Positions 12,804 through 19,939 of a stretch of DNA of 33,767 bases are shown one piece after another. Source of the stretch: a virus; IMG/VR virus record IMGVR_UViG_3300014497_000019, positions 1 to 33,767 of that record. One strand, given 5' to 3'. Position numbers and translations under genes: made by a program. The first letter of the stretch is position 1. Each line of letters opens with the position of its first letter. Below the pieces are notes generated by a model. It did not search any database. It was not told the origin of the DNA and saw only the letters and a list, made by a program, of their open reading frames with translations.

Positions 12804-13816
12804 CCAGCGACGCACGTATCTCCACTGGGCTGCCCGCCCATCCGAAGACCAAGAAGCTCATTCGTCGCGCTGGTGTTGCCGGAGCCTGGCATCTCGTGTG
12901 TCTTTTCCTGTGGGCGGCTGACAACCGCAGCGACGGCGCGTTGACGGGTATGAGCGATGAGGACATTGAGCTTGCTGTTGACTGGCCGGGCGAGGAGGGC
13001 GCTTTTGTGCGCGATCTCGTGGCAGTCGGCTTCCTCGATGGCGAGGAAGGGGCACGGAAGATCCACGATTGGGAAGAGCACAACCCATGGGCGGCTGGCA
13101 GCGATGCGCGTTCGGAGAAGTCCCGCTTTGCTGCGCTGTGCAAGCAACACGGACGCGCGGAGGCTGCTAGGAAGATGCCCGATTACGCGGCGCGCTTGCT
13201 ACCCGCTGTGCCAAATAGTGCCAGTGGCACTGCCCCGGGCACGCCAGTAGCACTGCCCAAATCTGCCAATGGCATGCCACTCGCTGAATCTGGCAGTGCC
13301 CCGTCTCCGTCTCCGTCTCCGTCTCCGTCTCCGTCTCCGTCTCCGTCTCCGTCTCCGTTACCAAATACAGAAACCCCCCTTACCCCCCAAGGGGGGAGGC
13401 GAGCCCGAAAGTCTCCGACCGCCAAGCTCGACTCCATGCCGGGGTTCCAGGCGTTCTACGCCGCCTACCCCCGTAAGGTCGGGCGAAAGGCGGCAGAGAA
13501 GGCCTGGTTCAAACTCGCCCCCGACGATGCGCTGCAGGCGACGATCCTGGGTGCCTTGGCAGTGCAGAAGCCGCACCTCGACTTTCGCGAGAACGGGCGC
13601 TACATCCCGCACGCTTCGACCTGGCTTAACGGCGGGCATTGGGAGGACGAAATCCCGGGCGGGCGCAAGCCAGCACCGGTCGATGCCGATGGCCGCGTGT
13701 GGTGGCAGGCCGCAGGCTTCACGCACATCGCGGAAGCGCAGAACGAGCACTGCCACCTCGGCAACTATCGCGAGTTCCGGGGTGGCAAGCGCGTGCTGCA
13801 GGAGGCGACCGCTTGA
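12800..13816 (+). CDS. Phage replication initiator (lambda O-like position)
   Basis: A 338-residue protein. Residues 1-100 look like an initiator-type winged-helix region: STGLPAHPKTKKLIRRAG, AWHLVCLFLWAADNRSDG and FVRDLVAVGFLDGEEG. A low-complexity linker (about 137-190) ends in a Ser-Pro repeat. Residues 212-300 form the conserved C-terminal module of many phage replication proteins: FQAFYAAYPRKVGRKAAEKA, LDFRENGRYIPHASTWLNGG, HWEDE. It is followed directly by the primase-helicase gene, whose TTG overlaps its stop. Repeats in its linker DNA may be the origin, as in lambda O. The start overlaps the stop of the 37-aa frame. It probably binds the origin and loads the helicase. Confidence 0.82.
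   Translation: MTSDARISTGLPAHPKTKKLIRRAGVAGAWHLVCLFLWAADNRSDGALTGMSDEDIELAVDWPGEEGAFVRDLVAVGFLDGEEGARKIHDWEEHNPWAAGSDARSEKSRFAALCKQHGRAEAARKMPDYAARLLPAVPNSASGTAPGTPVALPKSANGMPLAESGSAPSPSPSPSPSPSPSPSPSPLPNTETPLTPQGGRRARKSPTAKLDSMPGFQAFYAAYPRKVGRKAAEKAWFKLAPDDALQATILGALAVQKPHLDFRENGRYIPHASTWLNGGHWEDEIPGGRKPAPVDADGRVWWQAAGFTHIAEAQNEHCHLGNYREFRGGKRVLQEATA
13217..13300. repeat. Iteron-like repeats inside the replication gene, candidate origin
   Basis: GCCAGTGGCACTGCCC at 13220-13235 recurs as GCCAGTAGCACTGCCC at 13243-13258 (one difference), then in looser form at 13265-13280 (GCCAATGGCATGCCAC), and the inverse CTGGCAGTGCC lies at about 13290-13300. Spacing is 22-23 bases, two helical turns. The first copy lies within a near-perfect palindrome (AGTGCCAGTGGCACT). 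Lambda's origin also consists of palindromic iterons inside gene O. An A/T-rich unwinding region is not obvious next to it. Confidence 0.45.
13301..13360. repeat. Hexanucleotide microsatellite (CCGTCT) x9 in the replication gene
   Basis: Nine perfect tandem copies of CCGTCT occupy 13301-13354, followed by one altered copy (CCGTTA). They encode a Pro-Ser repeat linker. Because the unit is six bases, copy-number change by slippage keeps the reading frame and changes only linker length. The plus strand is a pyrimidine-rich tract and the minus strand a purine-rich one. Confidence 0.9.
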
Positions 13817-15645
13817 ACGCCGCCGAGGTGAAGCAGATGCTGGCCAGCCAAGCCGCCGAGATCGCGCGTCTGCTGCTGCCGCAGGGCAGGGCGAAGGGCA
13901 GCGAGTGGAAGGCAGGGAACACCAACGGCGAGCCGGGTGACAGCCTCTCGGTGTGCATCCGCGGTCACAAGGCGGGTGTGTGGTCCGACTTCGCCAGCGG
14001 CCAGGCGGGCGACCTGATCGACCTGTGGATGGCCTGCCGCAACCAGTCGATGGCTGAGGCCATGAAAGACATCAAGCGTCATCTCGGCATCCGCGACGAC
14101 TTCCCGCGACCGCCTGAGCGCACCTTCCGCCGCCCGGAGAGCCCGCGCGCGCCTGCCGCAAAAGCTCGCGCCGCCGAGTGGCTGATCGGCCGCGGGCTGG
14201 CCGAGGAGACCATCCGCGCGTTCAAGGTCGCCGAGCAGATGCAGCACGGCAAGACCTACGCCGTCTTCCCGTTCCTCGACGAGCACAACGAGCTCATCAA
14301 CATCAAGTACCGCAACCCCGACGAAAAGAAAGACATGCGGCAGGAGAAGGACGCGGCGCCGTGCTTGTTCGGCTGGCACCTGATCGATCCGAAGGCGCGC
14401 ACGGTCACGATCACCGAGGGCGAGATCGACGCCATGACGCTGCATCAGGTGCGCGTGCCGGCGTTGTCGGTGAACCAGGGCGCAGGCAACCACCAGTGGA
14501 TCGAACACGACTGGGAAAAGCTCGAGCGCTTCGACGACATCCTGATCTGCTTCGACAACGACGAGGCTGGAGACAAGGGCGCGGCCGAGGTCATCAACCG
14601 CCTGGGCGTGGAGCGCTGCCGGCGGGTACGTCTCGGCGCGAAGGATGCGAACCAGTGGCTGCAAGACGGCGCCGAGGCAGTTGATTTCCAGCAGGCGATG
14701 GAAGACGCGCGGCCGCTGGATCCCGACGAACTGCGGAACGCGAACGACTACACCGCAGCCGTCGAAGCGCTGTTCTATCCGCCACCTGGGACTCCGCTGG
14801 ATCCCGCGCTGTACATCGACAAGGAACTCGACTGGTTCCGCTTCCGCCTCGCCGAGTACACCTGTTGGACCGGCATCAATGGGCACGGCAAGAGCCTGAT
14901 GCTCGACCAGATCCTGCTTGGACTGATGCTGCAGGGCGAGCGCGTTGTGATCTTCTCCGGCGAGATGGGCGCTGCCCGCCACCTGAAGCGCTTGCACAAG
15001 CAGGCGAGCGGGTTGGACCGCCCGAGCCGGGAGTACATCCGCGCCATTGGCGACTGGTTCCGCGAGCGGCTATGGCTCTTCGACCTGGTAGGCGTGGCGA
15101 AGCTGGATCGGTTGCTCGAAGTGTTCGCCTATGCCGCGCGCCGGTATGGCGTGCGCCACTTCGTCATCGACAGCCTGATGATGATCGACGTTCCCCAGGA
15201 CGGGCCCGGCGCGATTACTAAGCAGAACGAGGCAGTGCAGAAGCTCGTTTCGTTCAAGAAGACGCACAACGTGCACGTCCACCTGGTGGCGCACCCGCGA
15301 AAGCTGCGTGACGAAACCGAGGCTCCCGGAAAGATGGAAGTCGCCGGAGCAGGGGGCATCGTCAACGGTGCCGACAACGTGTTCTCGATCTGGCGCGCCC
15401 AAAAGGACGAGGCCCCTGCCAACCCGAACGACCCCGAGGCGCTCGCCAAGTGGCAGGAAGAGCAGGAGGGCATCGACGCCAAGCTGATCCTCAAGAAGCA
15501 GCGCGAAGACGGAGTGCAGGACTACACGCTGCGGCTGTGGTTCGACAAGCCCACTCAGCAATACCGAACCGGACCAAGGAAGTATCCGCTTCGCTTTGTC
15601 GAGTTCTCAATCCAAGACCAGGAGATGCCTCATGAGCATGCGTGA
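13813..15645 (+). CDS. Bifunctional TOPRIM primase / DnaB-type helicase
   Basis: A 610-residue enzyme that would make primers and unwind the phage replication fork, like T7 gp4. The start is a TTG at 13813 with GGAGG eight bases upstream, overlapping the stop of the replication gene; a longer frame from 13639 is only a shadow of that gene. The N-terminal region has SVCIRGHKAGVWSDFASGQA, a primase-like substrate-binding start. TOPRIM motifs follow: ITEGEIDAMT (Glu202) and CFDNDEAG (Asp248, Asp250). The RecA-like helicase core begins near 335, with Walker A GINGHGKS (354-361) and Walker B HFVIDSLMMID (Asp453), then HLVAHPRK and GADNVFSIWR. No N-terminal zinc-finger cysteines are seen, so the zinc-binding domain of T7 gp4 is absent. 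Confidence 0.92.
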   Translation: MNAAEVKQMLASQAAEIARLLLPQGRAKGSEWKAGNTNGEPGDSLSVCIRGHKAGVWSDFASGQAGDLIDLWMACRNQSMAEAMKDIKRHLGIRDDFPRPPERTFRRPESPRAPAAKARAAEWLIGRGLAEETIRAFKVAEQMQHGKTYAVFPFLDEHNELINIKYRNPDEKKDMRQEKDAAPCLFGWHLIDPKARTVTITEGEIDAMTLHQVRVPALSVNQGAGNHQWIEHDWEKLERFDDILICFDNDEAGDKGAAEVINRLGVERCRRVRLGAKDANQWLQDGAEAVDFQQAMEDARPLDPDELRNANDYTAAVEALFYPPPGTPLDPALYIDKELDWFRFRLAEYTCWTGINGHGKSLMLDQILLGLMLQGERVVIFSGEMGAARHLKRLHKQASGLDRPSREYIRAIGDWFRERLWLFDLVGVAKLDRLLEVFAYAARRYGVRHFVIDSLMMIDVPQDGPGAITKQNEAVQKLVSFKKTHNVHVHLVAHPRKLRDETEAPGKMEVAGAGGIVNGADNVFSIWRAQKDEAPANPNDPEALAKWQEEQEGIDAKLILKKQREDGVQDYTLRLWFDKPTQQYRTGPRKYPLRFVEFSIQDQEMPHEHA

Positions 15646-15886
15646 GTTCGAGCAATACCTCAAAGCTTCAGATTTCTTCGCCGACACGAGGAACGCGCAC
15701 CGAGCGGCCACAGCCGAAGTCATCGCAGGTTTCGCTGCAGTGCTCAAAAAGCGGGGCCAGGTCACCGATGCCGAGATGAAGGAGTTGCTGCGTCGCATGG
15801 AGGATGCAACGGGACGACCGTCGATCGACAGCAGCAGGCGCAACTTGGCCGCCCGGATCGGCGACAGCCTGAAAGGTCGCGCGTGA
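15632..15886 (+). CDS. Small hypothetical protein, 84 aa, early operon
   Basis: A helical, charged protein (MSMREFEQYLKASDFFADTR, KKRGQVTDAEMKELLRRMED). The ATG at 15632 has GGAG about nine bases upstream and lies inside the end of the primase-helicase gene; its stop overlaps the next GTG. No family is recognised. Its position at the end of the replication block, ahead of the Q-like gene, is typical of small NinX-like genes, but no specific identity is supported. Confidence 0.7.
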   Translation: MSMREFEQYLKASDFFADTRNAHRAATAEVIAGFAAVLKKRGQVTDAEMKELLRRMEDATGRPSIDSSRRNLAARIGDSLKGRA

Positions 15887-16425
15887 AGGTGGTCGAGCGC
15901 TACGCCAGTGCAGTGCGGTCAACCAACCTGAAGGTCGATGAGCGCACGACTCGCTCAGACTCGGATGTCCTCGGTGCCATGGGGCTCGCTGCCCGCGAGT
16001 TTCCGCTGGCGGTCGCGTTGCAGCGCTTGTTCCTGGGCGATAGCACTGCGGCGCGTGAACTGGTGGAGATCCTGGCCGATGATGCTTGGCGGCAGGCTAG
16101 GGCGATGAAGATCAAGCTCAATCGGGTGCAGGCCTACGACCTCGCGCACGGGTGCGTCGCTTGGCACCGCAATCCGACGTGCGACCACTGCGGCGGCCAT
16201 GGGGCGACGGTCATCCCGGGCAGCACAACGCTAGGCGTGAGGTGCAAGCCATGCAAGGGCACTGGCCGGACCTCATTGAGCAGGCTGTTCAAGGAACACG
16301 CCGAGATCGCCGATTGGCTCGTGGCGCACATGGAGAAGCATCAGGCAATGGCTGGGCCGGAGGCAATGAAGCAGATCGCGGGGTATCTGGATCTGAAGAT
16401 CGCAGCCGCCGAGGCTGCAAGGTAA
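15883..16425 (+). CDS. Zinc-finger protein, probable late antiterminator (Q-like)
   Basis: A 180-residue protein starting with a GTG that overlaps the preceding stop. It carries a DnaJ-type zinc site: CDHCGGHG, then 21 residues to CKPCKGTG at about residues 103-133. This paired C-x-x-C-x-G-x-G arrangement occurs in phage Q-type antitermination proteins. The rest is helical, with WRQARAMKIKLNRVQAYDLA before the zinc site. It is the last early gene and is followed at once by a strong promoter and terminator hairpins, exactly where Q acts. The function is inferred from motif and place; another zinc-finger regulator is possible. Confidence 0.7.
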   Translation: MKVVERYASAVRSTNLKVDERTTRSDSDVLGAMGLAAREFPLAVALQRLFLGDSTAARELVEILADDAWRQARAMKIKLNRVQAYDLAHGCVAWHRNPTCDHCGGHGATVIPGSTTLGVRCKPCKGTGRTSLSRLFKEHAEIADWLVAHMEKHQAMAGPEAMKQIAGYLDLKIAAAEAAR

Positions 16426-16431
16426 ACACTA

Positions 16432-16461
16432 TTTACACGATCGGCGATTCGGGCTTAGAAT
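16432..16461 (+). promoter_or_regulatory. Candidate late promoter (PR'-like)
   Basis: TTTACA at 16432-16437 and TAGAAT at 16456-16461 are separated by 18 bases, a good sigma70 promoter. It begins seven bases after the Q-like gene and points toward the structural genes. A 6-bp hairpin (TCCCGG with CCGGGA) lies in the early transcribed region at about 16477-16495, where a pause or a Q-loading signal would be expected. Confidence 0.65.
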
Positions 16462-16508
16462 CATCCGGCCTGTACAAATCCCGGGTGAGCCGGGAACAAT
16501 AAGAGCAG

Positions 16509-16538
16509 CTCAGCCATTGATGGCGGAGCTTTCTCTTC
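16509..16538 (+). terminator. Terminator-like hairpin directly after the late promoter (tR'-like)
   Basis: GCTC-A-GCCAT, loop TG, ATGGC-G-GAGC forms a 9-bp stem with one A-G mismatch, followed by TTTCTCTT. It lies about 45 bases after the expected transcription start. A terminator so close behind a late promoter is the layout controlled by Q proteins. Confidence 0.65.
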
Positions 16539-16550
16539 AGGTTGATGATC

Positions 16551-16580
16551 CGCCCAGCGCAAGCCGGCGGGTTTTCTGTT
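16551..16580 (+). terminator. Second terminator-like hairpin of the late leader
   Basis: CCGCC (16551-16555) pairs with GGCGG (16567-16571); an inner GC/GC pair closes a GCAA tetraloop, and the stem is followed by GTTTTCTGTTT. It backs up the first hairpin. In the opposite direction the same region may end the minus-strand gene stopping at 16587. Confidence 0.6.
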
Positions 16581-16586
16581 TCCGGA

Positions 16587-16793
16587 TCAGTGCAGGTCAG
16601 CCTTGCGCAGTTCCCTCAACGCCGCCTGCTGCTCTTCCTCGGTGCCGCCAAAGGCCACGTCCTGGAACGTTCCATCCTTCAGGATCAGCCGTAGCGCGGT
16701 GCACTCCCGTTCGCCGGCCTCGGCTCGGGCAGTGAGCTCGCGGAGCTTCTCGATCAGCTCGTTTGGCCCGACATGGATCCGCTCTAACTTCAT
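16587..16793 (-). CDS. Small hypothetical protein, 68 aa, opposite to late genes
   Basis: A charged, mostly helical protein: MKLERIHVGPNELIEKLREL, TARAEAGERECTALRLILKD, then TFQDVAFGGTEEEQQAAL. A heptad-like first half may pair as a coiled coil. The ATG at 16793 is preferred to a TTG at 16802; neither has a clear ribosome-binding site. Codon use fits a real gene. It is antisense to late transcription and placed between the Q region and packaging genes, a usual place for extra genes made in the lysogen. Function unknown. Confidence 0.55.
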   Translation of the reverse strand: MKLERIHVGPNELIEKLRELTARAEAGERECTALRLILKDGTFQDVAFGGTEEEQQAALRELRKADLH

Positions 16794-16827
16794 TTGCCGC
16801 AATGTACGGCGCGTTGCTCAACGCGAG

Positions 16828-17052
16828 CTAGCGGGGTTTTCTGGAGTCCATGCGCTCTAACATGGCCCGCCCCGCGGGTGTGATCCCAAATACCGTAGCC
16901 GCGTGGGGAAGGCTGAACTCGCCAGCGCGGTCCAGCGTGGCGTCGATCAAATGAGCAACAAGTAGCATTTCGACCTTCCGGACTGCTCCCGGTTCGGTCA
17001 CCGCAAGGGGCAACGTGGCGCGTCTCAGGTCTCTCAAGTAGTTGATTGCCAT
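16828..17052 (-). CDS. Small hypothetical protein, 74 aa, opposite to late genes
   Basis: Starts MAINYLRDLRRATLPLAVTE with GGAAGG upstream of the ATG at 17052; an in-frame ATG at 17070 is less likely. The body AVRKVEMLLVAHLIDATLDR then FGITPAGRAMLERMDS resembles a small winged-helix: a helix pair, then a turn, then the end helix TPAGRAML, as in ArsR/MarR-type minimal domains. I do not know the named family. It is followed in the same direction by the 68-aa gene, 34 bases on, so the two are probably co-transcribed. Confidence 0.6.
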   Translation of the reverse strand: MAINYLRDLRRATLPLAVTEPGAVRKVEMLLVAHLIDATLDRAGEFSLPHAATVFGITPAGRAMLERMDSRKPR

Positions 17053-17295
17053 GACCGAAGGCCTTCCCAAGTCAGGGAGGCAGTTTGCGAGACCTGCGGA
17101 TGCCGTCGTGTCAGACCAGTCTTAGGCGGGCGCCAGAAACTGGCGATCGACGACGCCTCTAGCGCCGCTGATTGCCGCCTTCTCTCCCGATCGCAGGCAG
17201 TTGCCGCCGTTGCCCACCTCGTGCGGGCTTTCTTCTGGCGACAGGGCGGAGACCAGCGCCGTGAAGGCAGATGCGTTTCGCGTGGAACACCGGCC
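17053..17295. other. Gap before the HNH gene; possible cos region
   Basis: No supported gene. A perfect 6-bp hairpin (CGCCAG, loop AAA, CTGGCG) lies at 17131-17145. In HK97-like phages the cos site lies close to the HNH and small terminase genes, so this gap or 17617-17759 is where cos would be expected; the site itself was not recognised. Confidence 0.3.
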
Positions 17296-17616
17296 ATGAC
17301 ACTTGCAACCCTCAAGCCTCGGCTGTCGACAGTCAGTCTGACCCGCACACCCGTGCTGCAGACCAAAGCCGGCACCGTGGAGCGCCCACGCGGCCGTGCA
17401 TGGATGGCGACTCGAGAGCGGGTCGCCCAGCACTACGACTACCGCTGCGCCAAGTGCGGCGCGGTCTGGGTGTCCAGCCGTGACCACATCGACCACATCG
17501 TCGAGTTGGCCGACGGTGGCACCAACGAAGACAGCAACCTGCAGCCTCTGTGTGACGTGCCGTGCCACAAGGCCAAGACGGACGCGCAGGCGAAAGCAAG
17601 GGCGCGAGGCTTCTGA
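17296..17616 (+). CDS. HNH endonuclease of the packaging module
   Basis: A 106-residue nuclease. It has the zinc cysteines CAKCG (about 51-55), then the HNH core SRDHIDHIVELADGGTNEDS, NLQPLCDVPCHKAKTDA, with the second Cys pair in CDVPCH. The ATG at 17296 begins MTLATLKPRLSTVS, a usual start for this phage family. In HK97 and relatives, an HNH protein next to the terminase is needed for specific cleavage of DNA at cos. The gene lies 143 bases before the small terminase gene in the same direction, which supports this job rather than that of a homing endonuclease. Confidence 0.88.
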   Translation: MTLATLKPRLSTVSLTRTPVLQTKAGTVERPRGRAWMATRERVAQHYDYRCAKCGAVWVSSRDHIDHIVELADGGTNEDSNLQPLCDVPCHKAKTDAQAKARARGF

Positions 17617-17759
17617 GGTCTGGATCGTGCGCCCACGGCCCTCCTGACGCGGCGGCGGGGCCGCCCAAAGGGGGCGGGTCAAAAGTCCCGAGGCCCGAAG
17701 TGCCGGAAACCACCCGGTTCCTCACGCGCAGAAAAAAGTCCCGCTGGAGATTTTTGTTA

Positions 17760-18224
17760 ATGTCCCTGACCGCTAAACAAGCCGCCTTCGTCGCTACGTA
17801 TCTCGTTGATTCCAATGGGAAAAAGGCGGCAATCAAGGCAGGCTACAGCGCGTCTGGGGCCGAGGTGGCCGCCTCGCGTTTGTTAAGGCATCCGAAGGTT
17901 GCCGCGGCGCTGAAGAAAGCCAGGGCCGAAGCCGCTGCGCCCACGAAGTCGGCCAAGCCAGAGCCGCCGGCTCCGAAGTTCGATCTCGCAACGGCGCTAC
18001 AGCACAAGGACCCGAGGGCATTCCTGCTGGCGGCCATGAACGACCTGGACCTCGAGCCGAAGCTGCGAATCGACGCCGCCAAGACGCTCATGCCGTTCGA
18101 GTATCCCAAGAAGGGGGAAACTGGAAAGAAGGAGCAGGCCAACGAGAACGCGAAGAAGGTTGCCTCGCGCTTCGCAGCGGCTGCTCCGCCTAAGCTGGTG
18201 GCGGCGGGCGGCAAGAAGGTCTAA
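17760..18224 (+). CDS. terS: Terminase small subunit
   Basis: A 154-residue DNA-recognition subunit of the packaging motor. Residues 3-55 match the small terminase helix-turn-helix: LTAKQAAFVATYLVDSNGKK, AAIKAGYSASGAEVAASRLL, RHPKVAAAL. A Lys/Ala/Pro linker and a second helical part (LATALQHKDPRAFLLAAMND, LRIDAAKTLMPFEY) follow, then a basic Ala/Lys tail. The ATG follows GGAG about eleven bases upstream; a longer frame from 17562 is not supported. It lies two bases ahead of the large subunit gene. Confidence 0.9.
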   Translation: MSLTAKQAAFVATYLVDSNGKKAAIKAGYSASGAEVAASRLLRHPKVAAALKKARAEAAAPTKSAKPEPPAPKFDLATALQHKDPRAFLLAAMNDLDLEPKLRIDAAKTLMPFEYPKKGETGKKEQANENAKKVASRFAAAAPPKLVAAGGKKV

Positions 18225-18226
18225 GC

Positions 18227-19939
18227 GTGAAATGGACGACCGCCTGCCCGGACTGGGAGCGGCGCCTGATCGATGGCGAATCGATCATCCCGCCGCCAAT
18301 CTTCCAGGATGAGGCAGAGCGGGCGCTGGCGATCTTCAAGCAATTGCAGGTTGTCGACCTGGGGCAGGTCTACGACCCAGAGCTGGAGGACTACCGGTAT
18401 CCAAGGTTCGCCGAGTGCACCGACCAATGGGTCTTCGACTTCGTGGCCGCCATCTTCGGCGCTTACGACGCCGAAACGGGCAACCAGTTGATCCGCGAGT
18501 TCTACCTGCTGATCAGCAAGAAGAACACGAAGTCGACCATCGCCGCCGGCATCATGCTGACCGCGGTTATTTTGTGCTGGCGCAGCGGCGAGGAGCACCT
18601 GATCCTCGCTCCGACCAAGGAAGTCGCCGACAACAGCTACAAGCCGGCCGCGGCGATGGTCCGGGCAGATGATGAGCTGAAGGAGATGTTCCACGTTCAG
18701 GATCACGTCCGCACCATCACGCACCGCGTAACCGGCAACCTCCTGAAAGTGGTTGCGGCCGACACCGACACGGTGTCTGGCAAGAAGGCCGGCAAGGTGC
18801 TGGTCGATGAGCATTGGATCTTCGGAAAGAAGGCCAATGCCGACGGCATGTTCATGGAGGCCACCGGCGGCCAGGTGTCGCGCAACGAGGGTTGGGTTAT
18901 CTACCTGACCACGCAGAGCGAAGAGCCGCCTGCCGGCGTCTTCAAAGAGAAGCTGAACTATTACCGCGACGTGCGGGATGGAAAGATTCACGACCCCAAG
19001 CGCCTGGGCGTGCTGTACGAGTTCCCGCCGGCAATGGTGGCATCGAAGGCATACCTTGATTCGCGAAACTTCTACATCACCAACCCCAATTTGGGCCGGT
19101 CGGTCAGTCGGGAGTGGCTGGAAGACAACCTGCGGCTGGAGCAGGCGAAGAGGGATGGTGCTTTCCAGAAGTTCCTGGCGAAGCACCTGAACATCGAGAT
19201 CGGCATGAACCTGCGGTCCGACCGCTGGGCCGGCGCCGATTTCTGGAAGGCAGCGAAAGCAGCGCATCCCGTCACGCTCGATTACCTGCTGGAATGGTCC
19301 GAGGTTCTGGATGCCGGAATCGATGGCGGCGGGCTGGACGACTTGCTGGGGCTCTGCGTCATTGGGCGCCACAAGATCACTCGCAAGTGGCTGATCTGGA
19401 CGCATGCCTGGGCTCACCCTTCCGTGCTGGAGCGGCGGAAAGAGATCGCACCTCGCCTGCAGGACTTCGCGGAGCAGGGCGATCTGACACTGGTTCGGGA
19501 TATGGGCGACGACGTGGTCGAAGTCGCCGACATCGTGTCTCGTTGCGAAGCGTCTGGGCTGCTCGACAAGGTTGGTTGCGACCCTGCGGGGCTCGGCGCC
19601 ATCCTGGACGCGTTGATCGAGGCCGACGTACCCCAGGAAAAAATCATCGGTATCAGCCAGGGCTGGAAGCTCAACGGCGCCATCAAGACCACCGAGCGAA
19701 AGCTGGCGGAAGGGGCGCTGTTGCACGGCGATCAGGACTTGATGGCCTGGTGCGTGGGCAATGCAAAGGTGGAGCTTCGGAGCAATGCGATCGTCATTAC
19801 GAAGCAGGCCTCGGGCACCGCAAAGATCGACCCGCTCATGGCGGTTTTCAACGCAGTGACCTTGATGTCGCTGAACCCCGAGGGGATGGGCTCTATGGAT
19901 GATTGGCTGAGCAGCCCCGTGAAGGGCGGTCGCGCATGA
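18227..19939 (+). CDS. terL: Terminase large subunit
   Basis: A 570-residue ATPase-nuclease that cuts the concatemer and drives DNA into the prohead. The start is a GTG with AAGAAGG upstream. The ATPase half has the HK97-type Walker A variant LLISKKNTKST (residues 94-104) and Walker B GKVLVDEHW (189-197; Asp194, Glu195), then IYLTTQSEE as the coupling motif. The nuclease half begins near 360 with the acidic motif VLDAGIDGGGLDDLLG, and ends with MAVFNAVTLMSL. Length is usual for the HK97-like family. The stop overlaps the portal ATG. Confidence 0.95.
   Translation: MKWTTACPDWERRLIDGESIIPPPIFQDEAERALAIFKQLQVVDLGQVYDPELEDYRYPRFAECTDQWVFDFVAAIFGAYDAETGNQLIREFYLLISKKNTKSTIAAGIMLTAVILCWRSGEEHLILAPTKEVADNSYKPAAAMVRADDELKEMFHVQDHVRTITHRVTGNLLKVVAADTDTVSGKKAGKVLVDEHWIFGKKANADGMFMEATGGQVSRNEGWVIYLTTQSEEPPAGVFKEKLNYYRDVRDGKIHDPKRLGVLYEFPPAMVASKAYLDSRNFYITNPNLGRSVSREWLEDNLRLEQAKRDGAFQKFLAKHLNIEIGMNLRSDRWAGADFWKAAKAAHPVTLDYLLEWSEVLDAGIDGGGLDDLLGLCVIGRHKITRKWLIWTHAWAHPSVLERRKEIAPRLQDFAEQGDLTLVRDMGDDVVEVADIVSRCEASGLLDKVGCDPAGLGAILDALIEADVPQEKIIGISQGWKLNGAIKTTERKLAEGALLHGDQDLMAWCVGNAKVELRSNAIVITKQASGTAKIDPLMAVFNAVTLMSLNPEGMGSMDDWLSSPVKGGRA

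Noticed and set aside
13301-13360. CRISPR array or phase-variable frameshift tract
   Set aside because: The unit is six bases with no spacers, so it is not CRISPR; slippage keeps the reading frame, so it cannot switch the gene off.
13765-14997. 410-codon minus frame opposite the primase-helicase
   Set aside because: The plus frame carries TOPRIM and Walker motifs; the minus frame is the usual high-GC mirror.
16468-16540. tRNA gene in the late leader
   Set aside because: The hairpins do not form a cloverleaf and no acceptor stem or T-loop sequence is present; they fit a promoter-proximal terminator better.
17296-17616. HNH gene as a homing endonuclease or mobile element
   Set aside because: It is free-standing next to the small terminase gene, with the usual size and order of the packaging HNH protein; no intron or interrupted gene is seen.
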